NCBI GenBank assembly: GCA_002483765.1
Contig: DLIO01000119.1
Span: 1-47,946, forward strand
DNA length: 47,946 bases
Direction of reading: 5' to 3'
Origin: Lentisphaeria bacterium UBA7640
GTDB lineage: Bacteria > Verrucomicrobiota > Lentisphaeria > Victivallales > Victivallaceae
Positions 1-8,993 of this stretch are shown here, in pieces; position 1 is the first letter of the stretch, and every line of letters starts with the position of its first letter. The notes below the pieces were generated by a model. The model worked only from the letters and a program-made list of their open reading frames with translations. It had not been told where the DNA came from and ran no database searches. The position numbers and the translations under genes are program-made.

Positions 1-1
1 C

Positions 2-643
2 ACAAAATGCAGAAGAGCCAATAAAGCTCGCTCGGCGGCTCACACTACTACCTGCATTAACAACATGAAACAATCGTTGACCAGTATCTTACAGTATGCT
101 GACGATCAGAAAGGATGGATACCTAAATTTAATACACCTAGTAACTTGCAGCATTGCCGACTGTGGAGTGAGGTATTAATGAACGGCGGCTGGATGAACA
201 GAAAACCGATGGGTAATGTCGTTGCAGCTCTGGGACACCCAGCTTGGTACAACCCAGACAACCGTTGCCCACTAGAATATAAGCCCACAACGGGCAATCT
301 CTCAAACAATATTTCCTTTGGCATGATTTCAGTAAATAATGGTACAACCGGGCAAGCACATAATTTACACTTATCCAAAATTAAACAATCCTCTCAATTC
401 GCTATTATCGGGGATTCAATAATAACCGGCACCAAAGAACAACGTTACTGTATCGTTCCGGCATGGACATCTAATTTCATGACACGTCATAATGGAAAAG
501 GAAACCTAGGATTCATCGATGGGCATGTAACTGGAGTCCGCCGTGATGAAATTCACGAATATGCTGATATCTGTGGAGATGACAATAGCGATCCGTATTC
601 GCGCAATGCCCTTAAACCTGAATACGTAATAACAAATTATTAA
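2..643 (+). CDS. type II secretion-type pseudopilin, C-terminal part (5' end outside window)
   Basis: The frame is open from base 2 to the TAA at 641-643, so the gene begins upstream of the window. An internal ATG at 65 is not the real start, because the in-frame residues before it (ARSAAHTTTCINNMKQ) are the conserved stretch that follows the pilin helix in this family. Near the C-terminus, RHNGKGNLGFIDGHV matches the H-X9-DG signature (His, nine residues, Asp-Gly) of Planctomycetes/Lentisphaerae pseudopilins. Such proteins are expected to be membrane-anchored by an N-terminal pilin helix, here missing, with a globular domain facing outward. The GH42-like gene starts 10 bases downstream, so the two are probably co-transcribed. 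The family is clear; the function is unknown. Confidence 0.85.
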   Translation, partial: TKCRRANKARSAAHTTTCINNMKQSLTSILQYADDQKGWIPKFNTPSNLQHCRLWSEVLMNGGWMNRKPMGNVVAALGHPAWYNPDNRCPLEYKPTTGNLSNNISFGMISVNNGTTGQAHNLHLSKIKQSSQFAIIGDSIITGTKEQRYCIVPAWTSNFMTRHNGKGNLGFIDGHVTGVRRDEIHEYADICGDDNSDPYSRNALKPEYVITNY

Positions 644-653
644 AGGACAAATA

Positions 654-3600
654 ATGACTAAAATTACATTCCTGTTGCTAATAGTTATGCACTTCTCGCT
701 TGCGGCAGAAAATCTCAGCCTCAACGCCCGCACTCTAGCCTCTTCATTTAAAGGAGATCATGGTCGAACGGTCAAAACCAATTTTTATCATACCAACATT
801 AATGACGGCAAACTAGAAACTATATGGCGTCCAATGGATACTAGCAACCGGCATTGGTTAGAATTCACTTGGCGTTATCCCGTCCGCATTGATAAAATAA
901 AGGTTCACGGTAAAGGCTATTCTAAGTACGAAACGAGTTACTGGAATGGCAAGGACTGGCTAAAAACCCCATCGTCTGAGGTCTATACTTCCCGACTACG
1001 AATTGATTTTACGGCCAAAACCAATGAGCTAAAAATCGCTGAAGTAGAAGTTACAGGGCCAGAACAACCACTAACACCAACAAAATTTCCGGCAGCAAAT
1101 GCATTTGCCGATACACCTCCAGTAAAGATTATGGGAGTGACAATCAACGAGTCTACTATTAAGCTCAGCGTAGATAATGCCCAAAACTTGAAAGGCACTT
1201 TGCTACTTGATCTAGTAAACTCAGCCACCCTAAATTTTTGGCTTGGGGATTTCGAAGTCGCCGCCGCTGCCGCCACCTTACCGTCAGGTAATAGTGAGAT
1301 AACTTTTGAACTGATCATCCCTGAATTTGCTCCAACAGGCAAAATACCGTTGCATCTACGTCTATTGAGTGCCGACGGTAAAAACTTCATCCATCTAACT
1401 GACCAGCACAATAAGGAATTGGTACAGATTGGCGAGCTTGAGGTTCAGACAAAACAACAAATCGCAGATATTAACTTTACAAATGCTTCCATAGGAACAC
1501 TACGCGACCAGTTAGGATTTCGTATCAACGACCAATTTCATCTACCTTTCTTCTTTCGTTACATGAGAAGCGTGACTTATGAGGCCATGTTTAACACCGC
1601 CTCTTCTGGGATTGATATTCAATATTTATTAATGTATAACCGAGTGCTCGGTCTGGAGAAACAGTGGCAGACTTATTTCGATAGATTCGATGAAAATATC
1701 CGAGCTTTGCTGAGCGTCAATCCTAATTGTCATATTATCGCAGCTATGGACCTGCGTCCAAACCCGAGCTGGCTCAAAGCTAATCACAAAGAATTGATGC
1801 TGGATGCGTTCGGTCGAAAGCCGAGTAATATTAAGGGAGAACCTGGGATGGTCAGTTTCGGTTCTTCGGTATATATGCAAGACTGCAAGAAATTTATTAA
1901 TCATTTTTTTGAGTTCATTAAGGATAAAGAGTATGTAAACAGAATCATCGGTTACATGCCCAATGTTTGTACACAACTTGACAGCCATATCGGCGGTATT
2001 GATGCCAATATGATGATCAATGATCGTAATAAACTAACCTATGGTGACTGGCATCCCGGAGCTATCGCCAAGTTTCGTGACTGGCTTAAGACAAAGTATG
2101 ATAACAATATTGAGTTATTGCGTCAGGCTTGGTGTCGTAGCGACGTTACCTTTGAGAACGCCATGCCGACCCAACGGGAATTGTGGGCTATGAATGCAGA
2201 TGGCGGCGTTTTCCGCGATCCAAAAGAACACCGAGCTGCCATCGACTATATTGAGTTTTTTCCATCGTTGCTAGGGAATTTCAACATTGAACTGGCTGGA
2301 CACATTAAGCAAAGGGCCGGGCGTAACGTCTTGACGTTGATACACTATGGAGCGGTTTTTGCAACTCTACGCGCTGCTCAACCGAGTGGATCACGGCTAC
2401 ACGTCCAAAATTATGACCTCGCCAACTTACTGCGCAGTGACAATATAGATATGTATGTTTATGCTCCTAATTATCACAGCCGGCAAGCTGGCGATCCTTA
2501 TTTTATGTATTTACCGCTTGACTCAATCTCATTGCATAATCGACTAGGAATGGCTGACAACGACGCACGCACATTCAGTGCTTCTGGGTTGTTTCACGGC
2601 AAACACCGAGGTCTGGCTGAAACTGATTCAGTACTGAAACGCGACATTGCTTTCCACGTCATAAAAAATGGCGGCGCTTGGCTTTCAGACATGGGCAATC
2701 GTCCCAACACCCTCTGGAGTGACGGTGACAGTCCATGGTTTGGGCGCAAAGAAGTAGTCAATATAATCGATACTACCCTTAATGCCATGCAATCCCAAAA
2801 GGAGTACAAACGCGAATCCGCATCAGAAATTGCGGTCTTTGTCAGCCTAAACACTCCACGCTATGAAGACCCTATCCTCGCGGTACCAGTTTATTACAAC
2901 TTGATTTACCGTATGTACTGGCGAGAACTCCAGTTGATCGGAGCTCCTTATGATGTTTATCTTACCAGCGACCTGAATAACCCCAAGCTAAAGAAAGATT
3001 ATAAACTTTATATTTTTCTTAATTCTTTCTACTTATCGCCATCAGAACGGACAGCCATCGAACAACTAAAAAACAACAATAAAACGCTCATGTGGTTTTA
3101 TGCTCCCGGCTATATTGATGACGCTAAAGGATTGTCATTACAGAGCATGAAAGATGTAACTGGCATTGACATCGCCATTAAGCCCGGCCGAGAAGTTCCG
3201 CAACTAAAAATCAATAAGACGCGCCATCCACTTAATGGTAGAACTTATGCGGCTCCAACCTACAGCGATCAACACTGGAGTCGGATGCATCCAGGTGAAA
3301 TCGCTCCGCTCTTTTATGTAAATGACCCAAAAGTGGACAAGCTAGGCGTTTACGATGATGGAAAGACTGCAATGGCCGTACGCGATTTCGGCTCTTGGCG
3401 TAGCATTTATACCGCTGTGCCATTTCTCGACACGAAAGCGTTACGAGAAATTGCTAGGGAAGCCGGAGTGAATATTTACACAAACGAAAATATCTTTATG
3501 ACAGCAGACAACCGCTTTATAATGTTCTCTAATGGCTATAATAAAGAACGCAATTTGACCATTAAAATACCGCGTCCAGCCAAGGTAGTCGATGCCGTTA

Positions 3601-3683
3601 CCGGCGAAATTTTATGTGAAAAAGCTAGTACATTCAAATTAAAACTAGCTGCTCCACAAACTAGAATTATCCGGTTAGACTGA
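654..3683 (+). CDS. exported GH42-like beta-galactosidase-family protein with N-terminal discoidin-like domain
   Basis: 1009 residues. An N-terminal hydrophobic stretch ending near LAAEN looks like a signal peptide. Residues about 20-135 resemble an F5/8-type C (discoidin) domain (HWLEFTWRYPVRIDKIKVHG), followed by a beta-rich linker. A GH42-type TIM barrel spans about 290-700, with typical landmarks WHPGAIAKFRDWLKTKY and LRQAWCRSDVTF. Residues about 730-900 resemble the Rossmann-like trimerisation domain (IFLNSFYLSPSERTAIEQL), then a short C-terminal beta domain. The family usually hydrolyses beta-galactosides or related glycans. At the usual acid/base site (GYMPNVCTQLDSH, about 433) and nucleophile site (MADNDART, about 633) I see no clear Glu pair, so activity is uncertain. 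An AAGGA precedes the ATG by six bases. Confidence 0.8.
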   Translation: MTKITFLLLIVMHFSLAAENLSLNARTLASSFKGDHGRTVKTNFYHTNINDGKLETIWRPMDTSNRHWLEFTWRYPVRIDKIKVHGKGYSKYETSYWNGKDWLKTPSSEVYTSRLRIDFTAKTNELKIAEVEVTGPEQPLTPTKFPAANAFADTPPVKIMGVTINESTIKLSVDNAQNLKGTLLLDLVNSATLNFWLGDFEVAAAAATLPSGNSEITFELIIPEFAPTGKIPLHLRLLSADGKNFIHLTDQHNKELVQIGELEVQTKQQIADINFTNASIGTLRDQLGFRINDQFHLPFFFRYMRSVTYEAMFNTASSGIDIQYLLMYNRVLGLEKQWQTYFDRFDENIRALLSVNPNCHIIAAMDLRPNPSWLKANHKELMLDAFGRKPSNIKGEPGMVSFGSSVYMQDCKKFINHFFEFIKDKEYVNRIIGYMPNVCTQLDSHIGGIDANMMINDRNKLTYGDWHPGAIAKFRDWLKTKYDNNIELLRQAWCRSDVTFENAMPTQRELWAMNADGGVFRDPKEHRAAIDYIEFFPSLLGNFNIELAGHIKQRAGRNVLTLIHYGAVFATLRAAQPSGSRLHVQNYDLANLLRSDNIDMYVYAPNYHSRQAGDPYFMYLPLDSISLHNRLGMADNDARTFSASGLFHGKHRGLAETDSVLKRDIAFHVIKNGGAWLSDMGNRPNTLWSDGDSPWFGRKEVVNIIDTTLNAMQSQKEYKRESASEIAVFVSLNTPRYEDPILAVPVYYNLIYRMYWRELQLIGAPYDVYLTSDLNNPKLKKDYKLYIFLNSFYLSPSERTAIEQLKNNNKTLMWFYAPGYIDDAKGLSLQSMKDVTGIDIAIKPGREVPQLKINKTRHPLNGRTYAAPTYSDQHWSRMHPGEIAPLFYVNDPKVDKLGVYDDGKTAMAVRDFGSWRSIYTAVPFLDTKALREIAREAGVNIYTNENIFMTADNRFIMFSNGYNKERNLTIKIPRPAKVVDAVTGEILCEKASTFKLKLAAPQTRIIRLD

Positions 3684-4086
3684 AAAGATGATTTTAAAAG
3701 TTTATAATTAAAGTCGTTTTTCAAAGTAAGGTAGAGAATTTATTGAAAACTCAAACTAAAAGAGAGGACAATAAACAATCTACCCAATTTATATTTTGAC
3801 ATCCACAGCCGTCTTTTCCAATTGCCTAAAATCGTCTGCTGTATCATTGACAGGAACCTTGCGTCGCCCCCATGGTTCATGTTTTGATAGTTATACGCGA
3901 CATATTGTCAAACAATAAATTACATCAGCAAGAAAAAAATATTTATCCCCGAAGGATCACTAATTAAGATTGATATCTAAAATTATTTTGACTTCCTAGC
4001 TGATTGCCTTACCCACATATCATATGCTGTTATAGGTTATTTTATCACATTAAAGTATAGTTTCATCTCTAAACAAAGGAATCATT
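3684..4086. other. intergenic region, no gene seen
   Basis: About 400 AT-rich bases between the GH42-like gene and the next sugar dehydrogenase, without an ORF I can support. A hexamer TTGACA occurs at 3847-3852 but has no convincing -10 partner at normal spacing. The ribosome binding site of the next gene (AAAGGA) lies at the right end. A promoter for the 4087 gene is expected here but I cannot place it. Confidence 0.5.
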
Positions 4087-5265
4087 ATGAATGCCACTAA
4101 AAAAGTTGGATTAATTGGAGTCGGAGGTCGTGGACGCCTCGGCTGGCAAGCACACAAGCCTGAGGAAGGTTGGGAAATCATTGCAGGAGCAGATCCCAAT
4201 CCAGAAGCAGAAAATTACTTTAAAGAAAATATGCCATCTGCAAAAATGACTTTCTCCGCAGATTATCGCGATGTACTGAAAAACCCAGATATCGAAGTGG
4301 TCTTTATCTGCTCTCCTGATTATCTGCATGAAGAACATGGCATAGCTGCTCTCGAAGCGGGCAAACACGTCTATCTCGAAAAACCGATGGCGATCAGTAT
4401 TGAGGGTTGTGATCGTTTGCTCAATGCGGCCATGATGAGTGGTAAAAAGCTTTTCCTTGGACATAACATGCGTCATTTTTCATCGATTCTTAAAATGAAA
4501 GAGATCATCGATTCCGGTATGATCGGCGAAATCAAGTCTGGTTGGTGTCGTCATTTCATCAATTACGGCGGTGACGCATATTTCCGTGACTGGCATTCAG
4601 AACAACAATATACCAATGGGTTGCTACTCCAAAAAGGAGCGCATGACATTGATGTTATGCATTGGCTTATGGGCGGCTATACTAAATCTGTGGTCGGTAT
4701 GGGAATGTTGTCGATTTACGATAAGTGCGAGCGCCGTTCTCCTGACACCAAAGGCAACGCGCAATGTGATCCCAATCACTGGCCACCACTTGAGCAAACC
4801 GGGTTTTCGCCGGTAATTGATGTCGAAGATCACAATATGATTATGATGCAGCTTGATAACGGTACTCAGGCCAGTTATACCCAATCCCACTACGCGCCAG
4901 ATTCAGAGCGCAATTACACCTTTATCGGAACCCACGGGCGGGTGGAAAATGTCGGTGATATGAAAGAATGTGAAATTCATGTCTGGAACCAACGCGGTCC
5001 ACGTGAAACGCCAGACGTGATTTATAAATTGAAAGAATCGAGCGGTGGTCACGGTGGTTCTGACCCGGGCATTGTACAGAATTTTCTCGATTTCGTCCGC
5101 TACAATAAAAAAACCAGGACTTCTCCAATTGCCGCACGTAATGCGGTTGCGGTTGGAGTGATGGGACATTATTCTATGCGTAACGGTTGCAATCGTTGCG
5201 ATATTCCTCAGCTTCCGCGAAACGTTATCGACTATTTTGAAAACGGACAGGTCAGCAAAAAATGA
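4087..5265 (+). CDS. Gfo/Idh/MocA family oxidoreductase
   Basis: 392 residues. The N-terminal Rossmann fold carries the dinucleotide motif GLIGVGGRGRLG at residues 8-19. The family motif YLEKPMA, whose Lys contributes to catalysis, lies near residue 97. The C-terminal alpha/beta domain contains QKGAHDIDVMHWLMGG, typical of substrate-binding His/Asp residues. These cytosolic enzymes oxidise or reduce sugars or sugar acids with NAD(P). AAAGGA is placed well for this ATG. It stands alone between a secreted glycosidase and a convergent asnB, so a role in degrading released sugars is an inference from context only. The substrate cannot be read from sequence. Confidence 0.88.
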   Translation: MNATKKVGLIGVGGRGRLGWQAHKPEEGWEIIAGADPNPEAENYFKENMPSAKMTFSADYRDVLKNPDIEVVFICSPDYLHEEHGIAALEAGKHVYLEKPMAISIEGCDRLLNAAMMSGKKLFLGHNMRHFSSILKMKEIIDSGMIGEIKSGWCRHFINYGGDAYFRDWHSEQQYTNGLLLQKGAHDIDVMHWLMGGYTKSVVGMGMLSIYDKCERRSPDTKGNAQCDPNHWPPLEQTGFSPVIDVEDHNMIMMQLDNGTQASYTQSHYAPDSERNYTFIGTHGRVENVGDMKECEIHVWNQRGPRETPDVIYKLKESSGGHGGSDPGIVQNFLDFVRYNKKTRTSPIAARNAVAVGVMGHYSMRNGCNRCDIPQLPRNVIDYFENGQVSKK

Positions 5266-5323
5266 TTTTTCCTGAATTTTCGAATAATTGTCTTGTTTAG
5301 AGTCTTATGCTATTGCTGGTTGT

Positions 5324-7216
5324 TCAGTTTTGGATGAAGTTTTTATTTTGTTCCATGAATATGGCTAAGATTAGAATATTCCATAGGATGTAACTGTGGT
5401 CGCGGCGCGAAGATTGGTGTTCTTGCCAGAGTTTTTCAAACGTGGTGGCATTGATCCAGCCGTCTGGAAATAACGGTGAATTTTGAATGGTTTCACGCCA
5501 TGGGTTTTCCCAGGCACCACGTGATAGGTTGGCGAGCGGAACGCCAAAACCGCGTTTGCGTCCGTTGATAATTTCTTTTGGTAACAAATCGGCAAAAGCC
5601 GCTTTTAGAATGTGTTTCCGTGAACGCCCACACTGTTTAAATTTCAGGGGCAATGACGCGGCAAATTCAACTAATTCATGATCTAGAAATGGACTGCGCA
5701 CTTCAAGCGAAGTTGCCATTGAGGCGATGTCCACTTTCGGCAGGATATCACCCGGTAGATAGGTGTGAAAATCCATTTCCATCGCTAATTCTGCCGGATT
5801 GGTGGCGGTCAATACAACCGGGCAAAATATATCGGCAAAATTATGTTCTGTAAAGTCGCGTAGCCGTTCTCCTGTTAATGACGTTTTCAATGAAGATGGA
5901 CAGCGGTCAATCATGGTTGCATAGCGATTGTCGGGCGAAGCTCCGAGGACGCGGCAAAGACGGCGCAAGCGGCCACTGTGGGTTCGTTCCCCTGAGTCTG
6001 GGAACAGTGTTCCAATAATAGGAAAAACACCGCGTAAGAGATTAAAGCGCCTTGCGTAGTTCATGATTAAATATCGTTCATAGCCCGCGAAAATTTCATC
6101 TGCACCGTCGCCGCTTAGAACCATGGTAGCGTATTCACGCGCAAAAGCACACAGTAGATAGGTCGGAAGCATTGAGGCGTCGGCAAAGGGTTCGCCAAAG
6201 TGGCGAACCAATTTGGGAATCAATTCGAAATCGTCGACTTTGATGTTTTTAACAAAATGCTGAAGCTTACCACCGGTTTGGCGATTGATCTGGTCAGCCA
6301 TCAATTTGGCTCCAGAGCGTTCATCATAGGCTGGATCGTCAAAGCCAATGGTAAATGCTGGAGTAACGGCTGGAGCGCGCATCTGGGTCATCAACGCGGC
6401 CACGATTGCCGAATCCAATCCGCCAGACAAAAAGACTCCGAACGGCACTTCAGACATTAAACGTTTTTGAACTGCGGCAGTTACTAGTTCGCGAGTTTTT
6501 TTAACCGCATCATTGAAGCCGATCTCGGATTTTTTTTGATAATTCGGTTGCCACCAGCGTTTAATATTGCAATCTGGATTTTTAGCGTCAAAAATCATCA
6601 TTGAGCCCGGCGGCAGTTTGTGAATATCACGGTAAATGCTACGCGGTGAAGGGATGTATTGCAGCGAAAGAAAATCGATAACGGCTTTTGAATCGATAGC
6701 GGTGGGAAAAGCAGGATGACAGCGCAAGCCTTGAAATTCACTGGCAAAAACCAATTCTGCTCCGTTTTTAAAATAGAGTAAGGGTTTCTGCCCAGAACGG
6801 TCACGCGCCAACAATAATATCTGTTTTGAGCTGTCCCACAGCGCAAATGCAAACATGCCGTGAAGCATGTTTAAAAAATCGCTACCATACTCCTCATACA
6901 AATGTACGATAACTTCGGCGTCGGATGCTGTTCTGAAAAGATGACCGCGTTGTTCAAGGTTACTGCGCAAGAGCTGATGATTGTAGATTTCACCGTTGAA
7001 AACGAGTTGAACACGATGATCTTCATTGCTCAGCGGCTGCGCCCCACCGGTTAAGTCGATGATTGACAAACGGCGATGCGCCAGTATTGCGTTTTGATCC
7101 GACCATAATCCTGAACCATCTGGACCGCGGTGTCGCATGGCGTTACTCATACGCTCCGCAATGATACGCGATTCATCGATGTCTTTAAAATTTATGATTC
7201 CGGCGATTGAACACAT
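5324..7216 (-). CDS. asnB: asparagine synthase (glutamine-hydrolysing)
   Basis: 630 residues, normal length. The start MCSIAGI puts the nucleophilic Cys2 of the class II glutamine amidotransferase domain at the mature N-terminus. That domain runs to about residue 190, with RHRGPDGSG near 29-37. The synthetase domain follows with the ATP PP-loop SGGLDS near 265-270. The enzyme converts aspartate, glutamine and ATP to asparagine, glutamate, AMP and PPi in the cytosol. It is convergent with the preceding dehydrogenase and divergent from larE. Relatives in glycan clusters may amidate other acceptors, but nothing nearby demands that here. Confidence 0.93.
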   Translation of the reverse strand: MCSIAGIINFKDIDESRIIAERMSNAMRHRGPDGSGLWSDQNAILAHRRLSIIDLTGGAQPLSNEDHRVQLVFNGEIYNHQLLRSNLEQRGHLFRTASDAEVIVHLYEEYGSDFLNMLHGMFAFALWDSSKQILLLARDRSGQKPLLYFKNGAELVFASEFQGLRCHPAFPTAIDSKAVIDFLSLQYIPSPRSIYRDIHKLPPGSMMIFDAKNPDCNIKRWWQPNYQKKSEIGFNDAVKKTRELVTAAVQKRLMSEVPFGVFLSGGLDSAIVAALMTQMRAPAVTPAFTIGFDDPAYDERSGAKLMADQINRQTGGKLQHFVKNIKVDDFELIPKLVRHFGEPFADASMLPTYLLCAFAREYATMVLSGDGADEIFAGYERYLIMNYARRFNLLRGVFPIIGTLFPDSGERTHSGRLRRLCRVLGASPDNRYATMIDRCPSSLKTSLTGERLRDFTEHNFADIFCPVVLTATNPAELAMEMDFHTYLPGDILPKVDIASMATSLEVRSPFLDHELVEFAASLPLKFKQCGRSRKHILKAAFADLLPKEIINGRKRGFGVPLANLSRGAWENPWRETIQNSPLFPDGWINATTFEKLWQEHQSSRRDHSYILWNILILAIFMEQNKNFIQN

Positions 7217-7553
7217 TCAGTTATTTTCCCCATAAAATTATCATATTACAGTAACGGCAACTCGATTTTTTTCAATTCTGTACTGTAATTTACATTGATA
7301 TAATGTTTCATAGAATTATTGTATTACGGTATTTTACTCGTTTCAGTTGAAACCTTAAATTCCGCTTGTCGCTTTTTGGTATATTTTATTTTTCGTTTTT
7401 CGCACGATGCACGCATCGCACTTCAAAAAGAGATACAAAATCTACTCAAAAATCCACGATGCGTTTCTTTAAGTTTTCGTCCTCAACGAGTAGAAGGTGA
7501 TGAATAGTGATTATCATCCCTAAATCCTATCAAAATAAAAGAGGTTATAAAAT
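7217..7553. other. divergent intergenic region asnB / larE
   Basis: About 340 AT-rich bases between the divergent starts of asnB and larE; it should contain promoters for both. The larE ribosome binding site (AAGAGG) is at the right edge. A short open stretch at 7319-7507 has no family resemblance, and I do not call it. No clear -35/-10 pair or operator could be placed. Confidence 0.5.
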
Positions 7554-8369
7554 ATGGAACTGGAACTAAAATCAAAATTAGCGAAAATACTAAAGAAACA
7601 TGGCCGACTGGCAATTGCGTTTTCCGGAGGCGTCGACAGCACATTGCTGGCTGCTGCTGCTGCTGACGTTTTGGGGCGTAAAAATGTTTTATTAGTAAAT
7701 ATTGAATCGCCGTTTGGCGTGGAGCATGATGTCGATATGGTGTTGGATTGGGCGGTTGCTTCCGGTTTGCCGTTACGCCGTTTAACGATGGACCCGCTGA
7801 CTTCTGAAGCCATTGCCAACAATTCGCCAGAACGTTGTTATCACTGCAAAAAATTGTTAATGGGTGCGATTTGTGAAACTGCGGCGGAATATGGTTTCGA
7901 GGTTGTAGCGGATGGATTCAATGTTTATGACATTTCAGACTACCGGCCAGGTGCTCGGGCCGCTGATGAATTAGGGATTGTCCATCCATTTCTGGAGGCG
8001 GGCATGGATAAAGAACATATTCGCTGCTTAAGCCGACATTACGGTTTATCAAACTGGTCGGCACCAGCCGATGCTTGTTTAGCCTCACGCATACCGTATG
8101 AAACTAGAATCACAGCAGAATTATTGGAAAGGGTAAGGGTAGCTGAAGCTGGGCTTCGGAAATTAGGATTCAGTGGTTGTCGGGTACGTTGTCATGGCGC
8201 ACGCGCCGACATTGAACTTCAAGAATCTGATTTTGTTAAATTACCAGAATTGCGTCAAGAAATTACGCGAGTGATTTTAGCGGCTGGATTTGAAAAAGTA
8301 TTCATTGATCTCCAAGGTTATCGCCGGGGAACTTTGAACGAAGGTTTAGCTGAAGCAAAAAATCGGTAG
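7554..8369 (+). CDS. larE: LarE, ATP-dependent sacrificial sulfur transferase for nickel-pincer cofactor
   Basis: 271 residues, full length. The PP-loop SGGVDST (24-30) binds ATP for adenylylation of the pyridinium carboxylate precursor. PERCYHCKK (Cys95, Cys98) and ADACLASRIPYETR (Cys175) are signature LarE motifs; the last Cys aligns with the sulfur-donating residue of lactobacillar LarE. The additional CxxC could allow an Fe-S cluster, as reported for some LarE proteins, but I cannot decide this. LarE acts after LarB and before LarC; larB is in this window at 40554, and larC is not seen. AAGAGG precedes the start. Confidence 0.93.
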   Translation: MELELKSKLAKILKKHGRLAIAFSGGVDSTLLAAAAADVLGRKNVLLVNIESPFGVEHDVDMVLDWAVASGLPLRRLTMDPLTSEAIANNSPERCYHCKKLLMGAICETAAEYGFEVVADGFNVYDISDYRPGARAADELGIVHPFLEAGMDKEHIRCLSRHYGLSNWSAPADACLASRIPYETRITAELLERVRVAEAGLRKLGFSGCRVRCHGARADIELQESDFVKLPELRQEITRVILAAGFEKVFIDLQGYRRGTLNEGLAEAKNR

Positions 8370-8428
8370 AATAAATCAGACAACTGATATTGAATATGTG
8401 CAGACGAAATAATGCAACCCACGTTCTG

Positions 8429-8445
8429 AATTAGCGCGCGAATTA
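8429..8445. repeat. degenerate GCGCGC palindrome, apparent internal deletion
   Basis: The sequence AATTAGCGCGCGAATTA equals the intact copy at 39851-39891 with the 15 central bases (CATAATGCGCGCGCT) removed. Loss of one arm of a hairpin by replication slippage would produce this. The relationship is my inference from the shared flanks. Confidence 0.45.
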
Positions 8446-8560
8446 GAGGCAGTAATTATGAAGAGGCTAAGAGTAATTGTGAAAAACACAAAAAAGAGAA
8501 ATGGAGGATTTTTAACCAATACACGCCATGCGGCATGATGAGTACAAATGGACACGGGGA

Positions 8561-8584
8561 AAGAAGTTAGAATGTAGGAAATAG
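8561..8584. repeat. 24-base direct repeat, copy 1
   Basis: Identical to 8665-8688; begins AAGAAGTTAGAATG and ends GGAAATAG. A partial third unit (GGAGTTAGAATG) follows at 8584-8595. The 22-base dispersed motif lies between the two full copies. Confidence 0.85.
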
Positions 8585-8621
8585 GAGTTAGAATGGGAAA
8601 AGAGAGAATGCGGGCGCCACG

Positions 8622-8643
8622 GTCATTCGACATGGTTCAGTAT
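8622..8643. repeat. 22-base dispersed motif, copy 1
   Basis: Begins GTCATTCGACATGG and ends TTCAGTAT; identical to 47781-47802. The preceding bases CAC and one variable base are also shared. Both copies sit in noncoding DNA that also contains a GCGCGC palindrome within about 200 bases. Confidence 0.8.
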
Positions 8644-8664
8644 CCGCACTCCATAGCCTTGGAG

Positions 8665-8688
8665 AAGAAGTTAGAATGTAGGAAATAG
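8665..8688. repeat. 24-base direct repeat, copy 2
   Basis: Exact second copy of 8561-8584, offset by 104 bases. It is followed by the diverged continuation AAGTAAGG. Confidence 0.85.
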
Positions 8689-8993
8689 AAGTAAGGCTTA
8701 ATCAATCCGAAAATTTCCTTTTTCCCCTTAAATAAACTTTTTCTCCGAGTCCCCGCGTCGCTGTGTTAATTCTTCTCCCAACTCCCCAACTAACCAACTC
8801 TCTGTGGGCTTTGCGCCTTATTTGTGGCCTTTGTGGTTAAATCCCGTTCCCGTTTCTTTTTCCGCAACTTTCAAGTTTTTCATGGTTAAAATTCTTTGTT
8901 TTACTTTGTATTTTACGAAATACCAGCTAAAATCATAGGTAATTAATTTGAAATTTAAGTATTGCCACCATAAAATCATAAACTGAGATTGTA

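Larger units (their letters stand above)
8370..8993. other. 624-base repeat-rich noncoding region
   Basis: No supported gene. It holds a degenerate copy of the GCGCGC palindrome (8429-8445), a 24-base direct repeat (8561-8584 and 8665-8688), and a 22-base motif (8622-8643) found again at 47781. A pyrimidine-rich tract at about 8720-8880 contains the phrases TTTGCGCC and CCTTTGTGGTTAAA, which resemble degenerate intergenic sequence seen in many environmental bacterial genomes. The composition differs from neighbouring coding DNA. Confidence 0.7.

Noticed and set aside
7319..7507. 62-codon plus-strand ORF between asnB and larE
   Set aside because: No ribosome binding site or family resemblance; it lies in the expected divergent promoter region.
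8376..8633. 85-codon minus-strand ORF
   Set aside because: It crosses the degenerate palindrome and a direct repeat and matches no protein pattern.
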